Positions 27,664 through 37,399 are shown, counted from the first letter of the stretch. The stretch: DNA of 64,000 nucleotides from Promethearchaeota archaeon (GCA_013375495.1 JABXKC010000008.1:1-64000), one strand, 5' to 3'. The notes: a model not told the origin generated them from the sequence alone. Made by a program: numbers and translations.

Positions 27664-28497
27664 TTAGGGTTTTAAAATCTCAAGTATCTTTTCTAATCTT
27701 TTTTCTCTTGGTAAACTTTCTTTCACAGGGTTTAAACTACCATAAAGACTCTTATGATAGACTTCTCTTGTTTCTTGGTAAAAAACTCCTATGGTAAATC
27801 GATGAGCGTTCCGTGCAATCTTCAGAGCTTCTTCTTTCGACATATTTTTTTTTTCTAAGTATTCAATTTTATCTTTGTATTCCTCCCATTTATGATATGG
27901 CATTGCTGGTTGGAGAACTTCAATAAACGAAAAACCTTCATGTTCTATAGCTCTAACGAAAGTTTCAGTTAAATGTTTAATGTCACCTGCATAACTTCTC
28001 GCAACGAATGTAGCACCTACTTCTAGTAATAATGAAATCGCATTGAATGGGGATTCAAAGCTTCCACGAGGGGTTGACGGACCCTTCCATCCAAGTTCTG
28101 TTAAAGGAGAAGCTTGACCCGTAGTCAAAGCGTAAACACTATTATTATGCAGAACTAAAGTGATATCTTGATTTCTTTTAGCTGCGAATAGTGTATGGGC
28201 TAAACCCTCTCCTAAGCCATTGCCGTCGCCAGAAAATGTAATAACTTTTAAATCTGGATTTGCTATTTTAACACCTTCAGCATTTGAGCTGTTTCGACCA
28301 TGCAATCCATAAATTCCGCTCAAATTTATATAATCGAATATCTTAGCATGACAACCAATTCCTGAAGAAATGACGAAATCTTCTCTCTTTGCACCTTTCT
28401 TCTCCAATTCAAGAATCGCATTTTGGAAAGCAGTTCGGATACCATAATTCCCACATCCTGGACACCATGTAATTTCAGCATTTGTTTCAAAATCCAT
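27664..28497 (-). CDS. korB: 2-oxoacid:ferredoxin oxidoreductase beta subunit
   Basis: This 277-residue thiamine-diphosphate subunit of an archaeal 2-oxoacid:ferredoxin oxidoreductase has an N-terminal cluster-associated WCPGCGNYGIRTAF, the family glycines GIGCHAKIFDYI and the TPP motif GDGNGLGEG...NNSVYALTTGQ. The sequence TWCPGCGN and its length fit KorB (2-oxoglutarate or broad 2-oxoacid) rather than PorB. It oxidatively decarboxylates a 2-oxoacid to an acyl-CoA and reduces ferredoxin, or runs in reverse for carbon fixation. It lies one base downstream of korA and was probably translated from the same message. Confidence 0.87.
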   Translation of the reverse strand: MDFETNAEITWCPGCGNYGIRTAFQNAILELEKKGAKREDFVISSGIGCHAKIFDYINLSGIYGLHGRNSSNAEGVKIANPDLKVITFSGDGNGLGEGLAHTLFAAKRNQDITLVLHNNSVYALTTGQASPLTELGWKGPSTPRGSFESPFNAISLLLEVGATFVARSYAGDIKHLTETFVRAIEHEGFSFIEVLQPAMPYHKWEEYKDKIEYLEKKNMSKEEALKIARNAHRFTIGVFYQETREVYHKSLYGSLNPVKESLPREKRLEKILEILKP

Positions 28498-28498
28498 T

Positions 28499-30160
28499 TT
28501 ATTTCAACAACTCCTTAATTTGTTGTGATAATTCAATTGGATCAAATGGACGGCCATCGTATCGCTTAATTGTTGTTCTCACTTTTATACCTGCTTTTTC
28601 AGATAAAAGCTGGGTGAATTGTCCAGAGATGCTCTGCTCAACAATTATATTATCTTGATTTTTGAATTCTTTTAATTCCCAAGTAGGTAATGGACTTAAG
28701 TATATCGGTTGAATTATGGTTGGATTTAGTTTACCATACCTAAGCGCTTCTAAAACGCTCATGTAAGTCGAGCCATAAGCAAATATATTTGTTGGATTAT
28801 CTCCTCGTATTATATTGACAGTTTTTTTATCTTTTAAATAATTTAAAAGAGCACTAACCTTTTTATTTCTCTTATCATGCATTTTGCCGATTAAATTAGC
28901 ATCTTCCGTTGTAATTCCATATTCATCGTGTTCATAACTATTCCATTTAATAACTTCATTTGAAGGTGGAAAAAGCATCGGTGACACTCCATCATTTGTA
29001 TCGAGATATCTTTTATAATTCCCTTCGTTATGCATCTTCGTTTCTGCCCATTTTGCCTTATAAATATCAATATCTACGGTCATTCTACTCTCGGATAAAT
29101 GTTTTTCTGTTAGAAGGATACCAGGTGTTTGAAACTTCCAAACGAGATCTAACATATCAGCAGTTAAATAGTAGGCACCTTCTACTGTCCCAGGAGCCGC
29201 GACAATTCGCAAAAAATCTCCATGCCCTGCAGAAAGCGCAAACGCCAAATCAGCTTGTTCTGTATAAGTAGGAACTCCCGTAGCAGGACCAGGACGCATA
29301 GATAATACACACAAAAGGGGTGTTTCTGTTATACCTGCTAGTGAGAATCCCTCTGTCATTAAAGCAAATCCTCCTCCACTGGTTCCAACCATAGACCTAG
29401 CTCCAGTGAACGCAGAACCAATAGCCATGTTAATTACAGCAATCTCACTCTCAGCGTGTACAACGGCTAAACCAAATTTTTTAGCTTGTCTTGCTAGAAA
29501 GTGCAGTATAGAGGAAGCAGGCGTCATTGGATATCCGTAATATGTATTTAATCCCCCAGCTATAGCCCCAAGACTAATAGCATCGTTCCCCGTTATAATT
29601 GATCTTTTTTTTTCTCCTTTTTCTAATGGATATTTATTTTGACATCCATTTTTCACCATATCGTATATAGTTCCTGCAAATTTGATATTATCTTCGATTC
29701 CTCTTGGATATTGGTTTTTGATATTTTGGTTCATTTGATCCTCGCTCAGTCCTATTGTCGAAGATAGTATAGCCACGGCTCCTACTCCAAACATTAATTT
29801 CTTCATAGGATATTTTTCGGCTTCTGAACTTAACGGAATGCCAATACCTTCAACATTTTCTTGTTCGTCTGAATTAAAAATAACAATACCCCCAGCAGCA
29901 ACATCGTTAATGTGAGTATCATAACTTCTCTTGTCAAAATTAATCGCAAGGTCCGCCTTCATATATTGGCTCGTAATCCATCGAGGGGAAGTGCTCACAA
30001 CCGAGAAGTTATGCCCACCCCTTATTAAGCTCATATAGTCGTCCAGTTGGAAGACATGTCTTCCCATGCTCGAAAAGATATGAGCAGCAACTGATCCTGC
30101 TTTCTTTACTCCTTCTCCAGCCTTACCCCCCACTAGAAATGTAAAAACATCTTTTGACAT
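28499..30160 (-). CDS. korA: 2-oxoacid:ferredoxin oxidoreductase gamma-alpha fused subunit
   Basis: This 553-residue subunit combines the gamma domain at residues 1-190 (FLVGGKAGEGVKKAG, then SLIRGGHNFSVV) with the alpha/pyrimidine-binding domain at 200-553 (GNDAISLGAIAGGLNTYYGY, MTPASSILHF, GTSGGGFALMTEG). Gamma-alpha fusion is the standard layout of two-subunit archaeal KorAB-type enzymes. With korB it makes an acyl-CoA-forming ferredoxin reductase. No separate delta ferredoxin subunit is present, as expected for two-subunit forms. 2-Oxoglutarate, pyruvate and branched-chain 2-oxoacids cannot be told apart here. Confidence 0.87.
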   Translation of the reverse strand: MSKDVFTFLVGGKAGEGVKKAGSVAAHIFSSMGRHVFQLDDYMSLIRGGHNFSVVSTSPRWITSQYMKADLAINFDKRSYDTHINDVAAGGIVIFNSDEQENVEGIGIPLSSEAEKYPMKKLMFGVGAVAILSSTIGLSEDQMNQNIKNQYPRGIEDNIKFAGTIYDMVKNGCQNKYPLEKGEKKRSIITGNDAISLGAIAGGLNTYYGYPMTPASSILHFLARQAKKFGLAVVHAESEIAVINMAIGSAFTGARSMVGTSGGGFALMTEGFSLAGITETPLLCVLSMRPGPATGVPTYTEQADLAFALSAGHGDFLRIVAAPGTVEGAYYLTADMLDLVWKFQTPGILLTEKHLSESRMTVDIDIYKAKWAETKMHNEGNYKRYLDTNDGVSPMLFPPSNEVIKWNSYEHDEYGITTEDANLIGKMHDKRNKKVSALLNYLKDKKTVNIIRGDNPTNIFAYGSTYMSVLEALRYGKLNPTIIQPIYLSPLPTWELKEFKNQDNIIVEQSISGQFTQLLSEKAGIKVRTTIKRYDGRPFDPIELSQQIKELLK

Positions 30161-30297
30161 GTAAAAAATAACCTCAATTAATTTACTTAATGATTATCTA
30201 TCGATAATTATTAAAAAGACTGCTTTCGAATAATTATAAATCTATGGATTATATTCTCTTAATTTTATAGTAAAAAAGCGAGTATAAAGTTCAAGAG

Positions 30298-31527
30298 TTA
30301 TTTTAAAAGAATCTCAAATAAATCCAAATATCTTTCTACATGTTTAATTAAAAGAAATTCACTTTTTATTTTATTATGACCCGCTTTCCCCATTTCTTTT
30401 GCTTTTTTCGGATTTTTTAGAATGTAGATTATTTTTTCCGCAGTCTCCTCAATAGTATCAACTAAAAATCCGTTTATGCCATCATTGATTTGCAGTTTAA
30501 TACCCCCCACATTTCCTCCAATAACAGGCGTTTTTTTCCACATACCTTCTGTTACTGTTAAACCAAAACCTTCTTTAATCGATTTTTGGAGGATTACCTT
30601 TGATACTCGTTGGAAGGCATTCACCTCAATGTCACCTACTCCATCAAGATTACTTAATATATAGATATCTGGATCGTTTTTAGCGTAATCTTTTACTTTT
30701 TTTAACCATTCAACACCTTCGGGATCGTCGTGTGCCAAGCTTCCTATTAGAACAAGACGAATTGGTTGCTTTTTTTTAACTATTCTATATGCGTCAATAA
30801 CCCCAAGAGGATCCTTCCATGGATCGAATCGAGAAACTTGAGTTATTAACGGGATATCGGTTGGAACGAATTTCTCTACGATTTCACGAGCTTGGACTTC
30901 TGGAATGTCTTTGTTTTTAACTGAGAAAGGATCAATTGATGGTGGAATTTGGTATATGAGATCGTGGCTCTTTTTTCTAGCATATTCCAATTTTGTAAAT
31001 ATTAAAGCGTCATAAAGAGACAAATAATCTGATATCATACTCCAAGCTTGAGGATTTGGATTTGCAGTATCTATATGGCAGCGCCAAATCCATTTACCCT
31101 TTTTATCTTCTGTGAAATTAATCATCGGACAAGGTTGAGGATCGTGAATGATGTTAAAATCAGAATCGGGACATATCTGATCGTATGTAGATTTGGCTTG
31201 TTCGATATAATCGCAGATCTCTTTATCAGAAAAGTGTATTTCCATATTTCCTTGCAATGCATTATGCATTTTTTTGGAAATGTCGAAAAAACTTTCTGGT
31301 GCAGTAAACACTTTCCAATCTCCTTTAATTCCCAGTTCGTTCATTAAGGGAATCATATTCTGTAATATCTCTGCAACACCACCGCCATATTTTGTAGCAT
31401 TTACATGTAAAACAGTTTTACCCTTAAATTTATGAGCTTTTTCTTTTAGTTTGTTAATAGTTTTTAATCCTAAAAGGGGAGCATATGCTTCTAATATGGA
31501 TTTTGAATTCATATTCATCAATTTCAC
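30298..31527 (-). CDS. treT: Trehalose synthase TreT (GT4)
   Basis: This 409-residue GT-B glycosyltransferase matches TreT, which joins NDP-glucose and glucose into trehalose and can run backward to split trehalose. Diagnostic stretches are VNATKYGGGVAEILQ near the N-terminus, IIHDPQP, WRCHID, IPPSIDPF, TQVSRFDPWKDPLGVIDAY and the GT4 donor-site region KEGFGLTVTEGMWKK. In Thermococcales treT lies beside a trehalose/maltose ABC transporter. Here the transporter is divergent across a 252-base spacer, so trehalose is a likely transported sugar. An A/T-rich block before the start serves as its promoter region. Confidence 0.87.
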   Translation of the reverse strand: MKLMNMNSKSILEAYAPLLGLKTINKLKEKAHKFKGKTVLHVNATKYGGGVAEILQNMIPLMNELGIKGDWKVFTAPESFFDISKKMHNALQGNMEIHFSDKEICDYIEQAKSTYDQICPDSDFNIIHDPQPCPMINFTEDKKGKWIWRCHIDTANPNPQAWSMISDYLSLYDALIFTKLEYARKKSHDLIYQIPPSIDPFSVKNKDIPEVQAREIVEKFVPTDIPLITQVSRFDPWKDPLGVIDAYRIVKKKQPIRLVLIGSLAHDDPEGVEWLKKVKDYAKNDPDIYILSNLDGVGDIEVNAFQRVSKVILQKSIKEGFGLTVTEGMWKKTPVIGGNVGGIKLQINDGINGFLVDTIEETAEKIIYILKNPKKAKEMGKAGHNKIKSEFLLIKHVERYLDLFEILLK

Positions 31528-31711
31528 TATATTTACTTTTAAATAATAATTATTACTGTTTTAAATAAAAAGTTTAGTTATGGACTCTTTTGTCTATGTT
31601 TTAGAAGTTAAGATTATGGTTAGTACGACCTCTCTTTAAGCATTTTCAATTTGAAACTTTAGAAATTTTAGGATAAGATTTAAAAGATAATATAGCGTAT
31701 TTTTTCTCCGT

Positions 31712-31731
31712 CTTACTTACAAAAAAGTAAG
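31712..31731. promoter_or_regulatory. Inverted repeat CTTACTT-n6-AAGTAAG, candidate sugar operator
   Basis: A perfect 7-base inverted repeat with a 6-base spacer lies 48 bases before the sugar-binding protein start. A TATA-like stretch (TTTAAAAGATAATATAG, 31679-31695) lies about 25 bases upstream, so the repeat would overlap the transcription start, the usual place for an archaeal repressor. TrmB-like or other sugar regulators could bind here. The arms could instead form a short RNA hairpin in the leader. Confidence 0.5.
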
Positions 31732-31779
31732 GATAAAATTTTTAAAAAAAAAGAAAATCCAAAAAAGTGAAAAAAATAC

Positions 31780-33237
31780 ATGACAAAATATAATAAAAAA
31801 GCACTTATTGTGCTTGGAAGTCTCGTATTGTTAATGACATCAACATTTTTTCTCTTTCCGATAAACGTATATTCAAAACCAAAAAGTTCGCAGGTATCGA
31901 TGTTAACTATTTATGTTACAGATCAACAAATGCCTGGTGTTGAAAACGTCACTGACGCATTTCTAGCATCACCTTTAGGTAGTGGAGTAACAGCTGTAGA
32001 GGTTATATCTACAGGAGGTACTGCCAATGAGCAATTAACTTACTTACAGACTTTAATGACAGGTGGAACTGCAACTGCAGCTGTAATTGGATTGGATGTA
32101 GTTTGGACGGCAGTATTTGCCAGTAATGGTTGGATTATTAACCTTGATTCGTATTTAGAAACTGATGAAATGGACGATTACGTGGCTGGACTCGTTGATG
32201 CGGGAACCTGGAATGGTCACTTATATGCGTATCCATATTTTAATAACTTAGGTATCTTGTTCTATAGAAAGGATCTACTAGATTTACATATGCCTGGTTG
32301 GACGGAAGCCGATTTTGATACTTGGGAGGGATTAAAGGATACAGCAAATTATATTCTCAACAACCAGAGTGGATTGTTGACTGCTGCTGATGCCGAGTTA
32401 GTAGGTTACGTTGGACAGCTCGACGCTTATGAAGGTGGAGTAGTCAATTTCTTTGAGATAATTGGAAGCAATGGTGTTCTTGACGCAGTTACTAGCGCTG
32501 GCGATATAAATGTTAACACTCAGGATGTTAAAGACGCAATGACCTTCTTTAAAGCTTTAGTACCACCTCAATATACGGGGGTTCAAGGTAATGACTATAT
32601 CATTCCACGCTATGGTCTTGTTCATGATGAAGGATCATCAGTGGGTAAATGGTTAGCAAATGAATCGATATTTATGAGACAATGGCCATTTGCATATGCT
32701 GATTCAGAAAATAATAATATGGACTTTGGTCTAGCACCATTACCTCATTTTGCGGGTGCAACAGGTTACAGAACTTCAGCAGTTGGAGGAGCAATTTTAG
32801 CGGTTCCAACGGTAACAACAGGTACTGCAAGAGAAGCTGCTGTCAATCTCACTAAATTCCTTGGAGATGACTTAGCTCAGAGAGCAGAACTTACAGAAGT
32901 CTCAAACTTTCCAGCTCTTTCCTCCGTTTATGCTAGCCCCCCTGTTGGACAGGAGTGGATTATGAATTTCACGGATCAACTGCCCTTAACTTTATCCCGA
33001 CCTGTACACGAAGACTATCCTCTTATTTCAGATGTGATAGCCGATTATTTCAGCGATTTAATGAGTTGTCAAAAAAGCGTTGATGTTGCACTAGCAGAAA
33101 TGGAAAGAGACTTAAATGACATAGTAGGCGAGCCAGTCCCTGAACCATTTATTCCAGGGTACGGTATTGCAATACTAGTTCTTACGACTGCCTTTTCTAT
33201 TGGATTAATTGTAGTATTAAAAAGAAGACATAGGTAA
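31780..33237 (+). CDS. Sugar ABC transporter substrate-binding protein, C-terminally anchored
   Basis: This 485-residue extracellular solute-binding protein is of the maltose/trehalose type. It has an N-terminal hydrophobic segment (ALIVLGSLVLLMTSTFFLF) as signal peptide, the lobed binding domain (MPGVENVTDAFLAS, LYAYPYFNNLGILFYRKDLL, GWIINLDSYLE) and a C-terminal proline-rich spacer (PVPEPFIPGYG) leading into a transmembrane helix with a basic tail (KRRHR). C-terminal anchoring is typical of archaeal binding proteins. The gene order is binding protein, permease, ATPase. Trehalose or maltose is the likely ligand from the neighbouring treT. A T-tract follows the gene, perhaps setting higher binding-protein expression. 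Confidence 0.85.
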   Translation: MTKYNKKALIVLGSLVLLMTSTFFLFPINVYSKPKSSQVSMLTIYVTDQQMPGVENVTDAFLASPLGSGVTAVEVISTGGTANEQLTYLQTLMTGGTATAAVIGLDVVWTAVFASNGWIINLDSYLETDEMDDYVAGLVDAGTWNGHLYAYPYFNNLGILFYRKDLLDLHMPGWTEADFDTWEGLKDTANYILNNQSGLLTAADAELVGYVGQLDAYEGGVVNFFEIIGSNGVLDAVTSAGDINVNTQDVKDAMTFFKALVPPQYTGVQGNDYIIPRYGLVHDEGSSVGKWLANESIFMRQWPFAYADSENNNMDFGLAPLPHFAGATGYRTSAVGGAILAVPTVTTGTAREAAVNLTKFLGDDLAQRAELTEVSNFPALSSVYASPPVGQEWIMNFTDQLPLTLSRPVHEDYPLISDVIADYFSDLMSCQKSVDVALAEMERDLNDIVGEPVPEPFIPGYGIAILVLTTAFSIGLIVVLKRRHR

Positions 33238-33267
33238 GAGAATAATTTAATACATCTAAATTTTAAA

Positions 33268-33277
33268 TTTTTTTTTT
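33268..33277 (+). terminator. T-tract between binding protein and permease genes
   Basis: Ten consecutive T residues lie in the 80-base gap between the binding-protein gene and the fused permease gene. Partial termination here would give more binding protein than permease, as known in other transporter operons. Confidence 0.45.
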
Positions 33278-33317
33278 AATTATAATATATATTTTAAAAA
33301 AATGGAGATTTTTATAC

Positions 33318-35495
33318 ATGGAAACTGTTTTAGTTGAAAAATATGAATTAGTGAAAGAATTCGAGAAACCTCCTAAAGATACAAGATTCGTTGTATCGTT
33401 GTTGATCCCAGGAATAATAATTTTTTCTTTAGCCATATTGTTTCCTATTGTTACAGGAATTTTCATCAGTTTTACTGATAGTAGCGCATCTACAGGATTT
33501 TTTGGGAAGCGTATGACATTAGTTAATTACTATGAGTTATTAACATATGGAAATTTCAATACTCGCCGTTTTTGGCAATATACTTATCAAACATTATTTT
33601 TCTCGATTGTCTCGCTTGTAATAGAATTTTTTCTTGGTTTAATATTTGCTTTAATATTAAACAAAAAATTTAAAGGTCGAGGCATCGCTAGAGCTACTAT
33701 TTTAATACCATGGGCAATTCCTACTATAGCATCTGCCACAATATTTAGGTTTGAAATTTTTAATACTGCCGGTGAATATGGTTTAATTAATAGCATTATT
33801 GTTTCATTTGGAGGACGTCCAGTTGATTTCTTTGGACCTGATGCTGCAATATTTAATCTAAGTAATATATTATTATTCGTAATTGTAATCCTATTGGTTG
33901 TTTTGGGGATTATAATATCACTTGCTTTAATTAGAAGAAGAATCTCAGCACCACTAAAAAAAATAATTATAATCGTATCAATGATACTACTTTTACTTTT
34001 GTTGTCATTTGCAGCGCTAGAAGTTACAATGACGATGTTCACAGCAATCTTCATAGATGTTTGGAAAACTACTCCTTTTATAACACTATTAATTTTAGCA
34101 ACACTACAAATAGTACCCCAAGATTTATACAAAGCGGGTGAAATAGCCGGAGCATCTGGTTGGCAAAAATTTAGACATATAACATGGCCGTTAATTCGAC
34201 CAGGTGTAGGTGTTGCTTTAATCTTCAGAATGATGCAAGCTCTTAGAGTTTATGATGCTATAGTAGTTTTTAATGACACCAGTGTTAGGTCTATGACCTC
34301 TCATTCTGTTCTATTGTGGTTAAACGGTGATTTTGCAATGGCTTCGGCAGTATCAGTATTGTTATTAGGATTCATAGCATTGTTTGCATTAGTCATAACT
34401 CTTTTGACAAGGAGAGAGAAAAGAACCTCTTCAAAGCGGAAAACTAAATTCCTCAAATTTGGGAAGAGGGTTGAAGAGCCAGCGGCTGAAGAAGAGATAA
34501 AGCCAGAAGAGTTTCACTCGGATGATGATTATAAGAAGAATAATATAATACCTTATGACATTGAAATTGAAACTAAAATTGAGCCAATATCCGAATCCAC
34601 GATTAAATGGTATATCCGGAAAAGACGAGCTAAAAAGGGATTTTTTATATTTTTAGCTGTATTCATGTGTCTTTTCTGTGCAGGTCCTTTTATATGGATT
34701 GTAATTAGATCTTTTAGAGACCCTTACATCATACAAACGCATTTTGAATTATTTCCCGAATATCTTTCGTTTAGAGCGTATGAAGTAATTTTTCAGAGTT
34801 CAGATGTATATGGTGTTACATTTGAAAGAGCACTTTTAAACGGATTAATATTATCAGGAACAACAGTCGTTGTAGTGCTTATCGTTGGCTCATTCGTTGC
34901 TTACGCTATTGCAAAATTTGATTTTAGGTTTAAAAAAATTCTTAATAGCTTTATTTTTTCTATGAATAGCTTGCCACCTCTAATTATCATAATACCGTTT
35001 TATATTCAAATCATCAGTATAGCGACCATACTGCCATTCTTTGACTTAAGAGACAATTTGTTTGGATTGGTTCTCCCATATGCAGCATTCAATCTACCAT
35101 TAGCCATTTTCATTTTAATCGCATTTTTTAGGGAAATCCCTGAAGACCTTTGGAAAGCCGCAAAAGTTGACGGCGCTTCGAACTTTCGAATTTTTAGAAA
35201 AATTATCTTGCCATTAACTCTTCCAGGTATTTTTACAAGTGCGATCTTAGTTTTTATTGCGTCTTGGAATGAATTATTATTTGCCCAAATTTTTTTAACT
35301 GATCCTCAAAATCACACGGTACCAAGAGCTATTTTAAGATATCTAAGGAATCCTCAGAGTTTAACAGCTGATTGGGATACTGATATTGCTTTATTAGCAG
35401 CAACTACTATCTCAACAATTCCGTTGGTAGTAGTAGTTTTAATATTTCAGAAGAAAATTGTTAGTGGTTTAACTAGAGGTGCTGTAAAAGGTTAA
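33318..35495 (+). CDS. MalF-MalG-type permease fused into one polypeptide
   Basis: This 725-residue protein carries both permease halves of a sugar ABC importer. The first half has an EAA loop EIAGASGWQKFRHITWPLIRP near residue 273 and the second AAKVDGASNFRIFRKIILPL near 615; each couples to one ATPase nucleotide-binding domain. A charged linker (about 370-460, with EEPAAEEEIKPEE and FHSDDDYKKNN) joins them. The first half has an additional hydrophobic pair near residues 180-240 (FVIVILLVVLGIIISLALI then IIIIVSMILLLLLLSFAAL), which is more than MalF-type proteins usually have at that point. Most relatives use two separate genes. Sits between the binding protein and ATPase. Confidence 0.85.
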   Translation: METVLVEKYELVKEFEKPPKDTRFVVSLLIPGIIIFSLAILFPIVTGIFISFTDSSASTGFFGKRMTLVNYYELLTYGNFNTRRFWQYTYQTLFFSIVSLVIEFFLGLIFALILNKKFKGRGIARATILIPWAIPTIASATIFRFEIFNTAGEYGLINSIIVSFGGRPVDFFGPDAAIFNLSNILLFVIVILLVVLGIIISLALIRRRISAPLKKIIIIVSMILLLLLLSFAALEVTMTMFTAIFIDVWKTTPFITLLILATLQIVPQDLYKAGEIAGASGWQKFRHITWPLIRPGVGVALIFRMMQALRVYDAIVVFNDTSVRSMTSHSVLLWLNGDFAMASAVSVLLLGFIALFALVITLLTRREKRTSSKRKTKFLKFGKRVEEPAAEEEIKPEEFHSDDDYKKNNIIPYDIEIETKIEPISESTIKWYIRKRRAKKGFFIFLAVFMCLFCAGPFIWIVIRSFRDPYIIQTHFELFPEYLSFRAYEVIFQSSDVYGVTFERALLNGLILSGTTVVVVLIVGSFVAYAIAKFDFRFKKILNSFIFSMNSLPPLIIIIPFYIQIISIATILPFFDLRDNLFGLVLPYAAFNLPLAIFILIAFFREIPEDLWKAAKVDGASNFRIFRKIILPLTLPGIFTSAILVFIASWNELLFAQIFLTDPQNHTVPRAILRYLRNPQSLTADWDTDIALLAATTISTIPLVVVVLIFQKKIVSGLTRGAVKG

Positions 35496-35516
35496 GTAAC
35501 TAAAGGTGAAAAGAAA

Positions 35517-36629
35517 ATGGTTGTTATTAAATTAGAAAATGTAAACAAAATATTTGATCCCGATGTACATGTCCTAAAAGATATTGAACTTGAAATTAAT
35601 GATAAGGAATTCATGGTACTTGTTGGACCATCGGGTTGTGGAAAATCTACTTGTTTAAACATAATTGCAGGATTAGAATATGTGACAGATGGTCGCGTAT
35701 TTTTCGATGATGTGGAAGTTACTCATGTACCTCCCAAAGAAAGGAGAGTCGCTATGGTTTTTCAAAGTTACGCTTTATACCCTCACATGAATGTTAGAGA
35801 AAACATGGCATTCGCATTAAAAATAGATAAAAAGGGTAAGGAAGAGATCGCTCGTAGAGTTGAAAATGCTGCTGAGTTATTAGGCATCTCAGAACTACTG
35901 GAACGAAAACCCGGAGAGCTAAGTGGGGGTCAACGTCAAAGAGTAGCCTTAGGTAGGTCTATTGTACGTAATCCAACAGTATTCCTTTTTGATGAGCCCT
36001 TAAGCAATTTAGATGCCAAATTAAGGATTCAAATGCGCGGTGAGATTATTAAATTACAGAAACAACTTAAAATCACCCAAGTCTATGTCACTCACGATCA
36101 AGTAGAAGCTATGTCTATGGCTGATCGAATAGCTATTTTAAATGACGGCAAATTTCAGCAAATAGGAACGCCTACTGAAGTTTATAACACACCCCAAAAC
36201 CTTTTCGTTGCAGGATTTATAGGATCACCTACGATGAATTTCATAGATGTGATGTTTAACGAGAGGAACGGAAATACGCTTGAATTTGCTGATTTTACTT
36301 TTGAACTTACTAATGAACTTGCTGAAAAAATAAAAAACTTAGATTCAGCTCCACTAGTACTAGGTATTCGCCCTGAACATATTAAGATAACACCTGAGCC
36401 TCATGAAAAATCATTTGAAGTGAATGTGTCGGTTGTGGAGTACCTTGGTCCAGAAACTCTGGTGACAATTGATCTTTCAGAAGGTGTCTCTGCGCTAGCA
36501 GCACCTACAGGTTTCTATCCAGTAAAAATGGGTGAAAAAACTCACATTTCATTTCCAAAGGAGAAAATTTATGTATTTAACAGAGATACAGGAGAAAACA
36601 TATTATTTAAATCAGAAATTTCTAAATAA
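35517..36629 (+). CDS. Sugar ABC transporter ATPase (MalK/MsmX family)
   Basis: This 370-residue ATPase powers the adjacent importer. Walker A is GPSGCGKST near residue 36, the Q-loop MVFQSYALYPHM near 80, the signature LSGGQRQRVALG near 136, Walker B FLFDEP near 155 and the H-loop VTHDQ near 187. The C-terminal third is a TOBE regulatory domain (LGIRPEHIKI). It starts 21 bases after the permease gene (AAAGGTGAAAAG leader). One ATPase forms a homodimer with the two EAA loops of the fused permease. Confidence 0.88.
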   Translation: MVVIKLENVNKIFDPDVHVLKDIELEINDKEFMVLVGPSGCGKSTCLNIIAGLEYVTDGRVFFDDVEVTHVPPKERRVAMVFQSYALYPHMNVRENMAFALKIDKKGKEEIARRVENAAELLGISELLERKPGELSGGQRQRVALGRSIVRNPTVFLFDEPLSNLDAKLRIQMRGEIIKLQKQLKITQVYVTHDQVEAMSMADRIAILNDGKFQQIGTPTEVYNTPQNLFVAGFIGSPTMNFIDVMFNERNGNTLEFADFTFELTNELAEKIKNLDSAPLVLGIRPEHIKITPEPHEKSFEVNVSVVEYLGPETLVTIDLSEGVSALAAPTGFYPVKMGEKTHISFPKEKIYVFNRDTGENILFKSEISK

Positions 36630-36650
36630 ATATTTAAGAAACATTAAAAA

Positions 36651-37088
36651 GTGAGTTCTATTCCACTTATAGCCAACCTTTACAGTAAAGCAAAAGAGAA
36701 TAACATGCTCTCGGGGATAATAATATTCGACATTATAGCATTTCTTTCTTATGTTATAAATCCTATTAGTATTATTTATGCTGGCGATATCGATCTAATC
36801 TTTGGAGGGATAGTTGCCTTAATTTTTGCTCTCAAAAATAGAAATGAAAATCAGATTGCATTTAAAACAGCTCTGATCGTAGGTTTATTCGGTGCAATTC
36901 TTTCAGCGGTTTCAATTAGTGTCTTTGAATGGGTTTTTTTTATTGTGTACGTGGGATTTAATTTTATTACCTTTTGGTCATTACTACTAACATTTCTGAT
37001 CATAGCAATTATAGTTGGATTGGTTCTTGGATTAATAATAGGATATATTTACTATCGTAAAAATCTCAAATCAAGTAAATCTAAATGA
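36651..37088 (+). CDS. Small membrane protein, unknown
   Basis: This 145-residue protein with GTG start at 36651 has about four hydrophobic segments, ending in FLIIAIIVGLVLGLIIGYIYY with a lysine-rich tail. It follows the ATPase gene by 21 bases, so it may be on the transporter message. No transporter function can be assigned. It resembles many Asgard short membrane proteins only in general composition. Confidence 0.55.
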   Translation: MSSIPLIANLYSKAKENNMLSGIIIFDIIAFLSYVINPISIIYAGDIDLIFGGIVALIFALKNRNENQIAFKTALIVGLFGAILSAVSISVFEWVFFIVYVGFNFITFWSLLLTFLIIAIIVGLVLGLIIGYIYYRKNLKSSKSK

Positions 37089-37399
37089 AATTCTAAATAC
37101 ACTGACGAATATCTTGAAAATATGTTAAAAAAATAAATATTACTTTTTTTTTGTATTATATTGGTAAATTCTAATCTTGTGAGTATACAATAATTTGTTG
37201 GCGAGCTTTTAAAATCGTATACTAAATTTTTTAAAACACAATTCCTTCTAAGAAGTAAGTTTATATCATAATTGTTATAATAATACTAATACAAAAACTA
37301 AGCTAACTTTAAATTTATATCAACGATTAACCTTTATCGAATCTGTGAATGAATTAAAAGAATTAGTAATTAACTCTATTAAATAGGGGTAATAAAACC
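37089..37399. promoter_or_regulatory. Intergenic region upstream of fwd operon
   Basis: This 311-base region has no gene or tRNA that I can see. It holds a T-tract (37144-37152) that could terminate the upstream transporter transcript. A TATA-like run, TTTAAATTTATAT, lies near 37308-37320. A Shine-Dalgarno-like GGGGT lies at 37386-37390, 9 bases before the first fwd start. No clear operator stands out. Confidence 0.4.

Noticed and set aside
33587..34132. 181-codon open frame on the minus strand
   Set aside because: It is antisense to the fused sugar permease, which has clear motifs. The product is low-complexity and has no start context.
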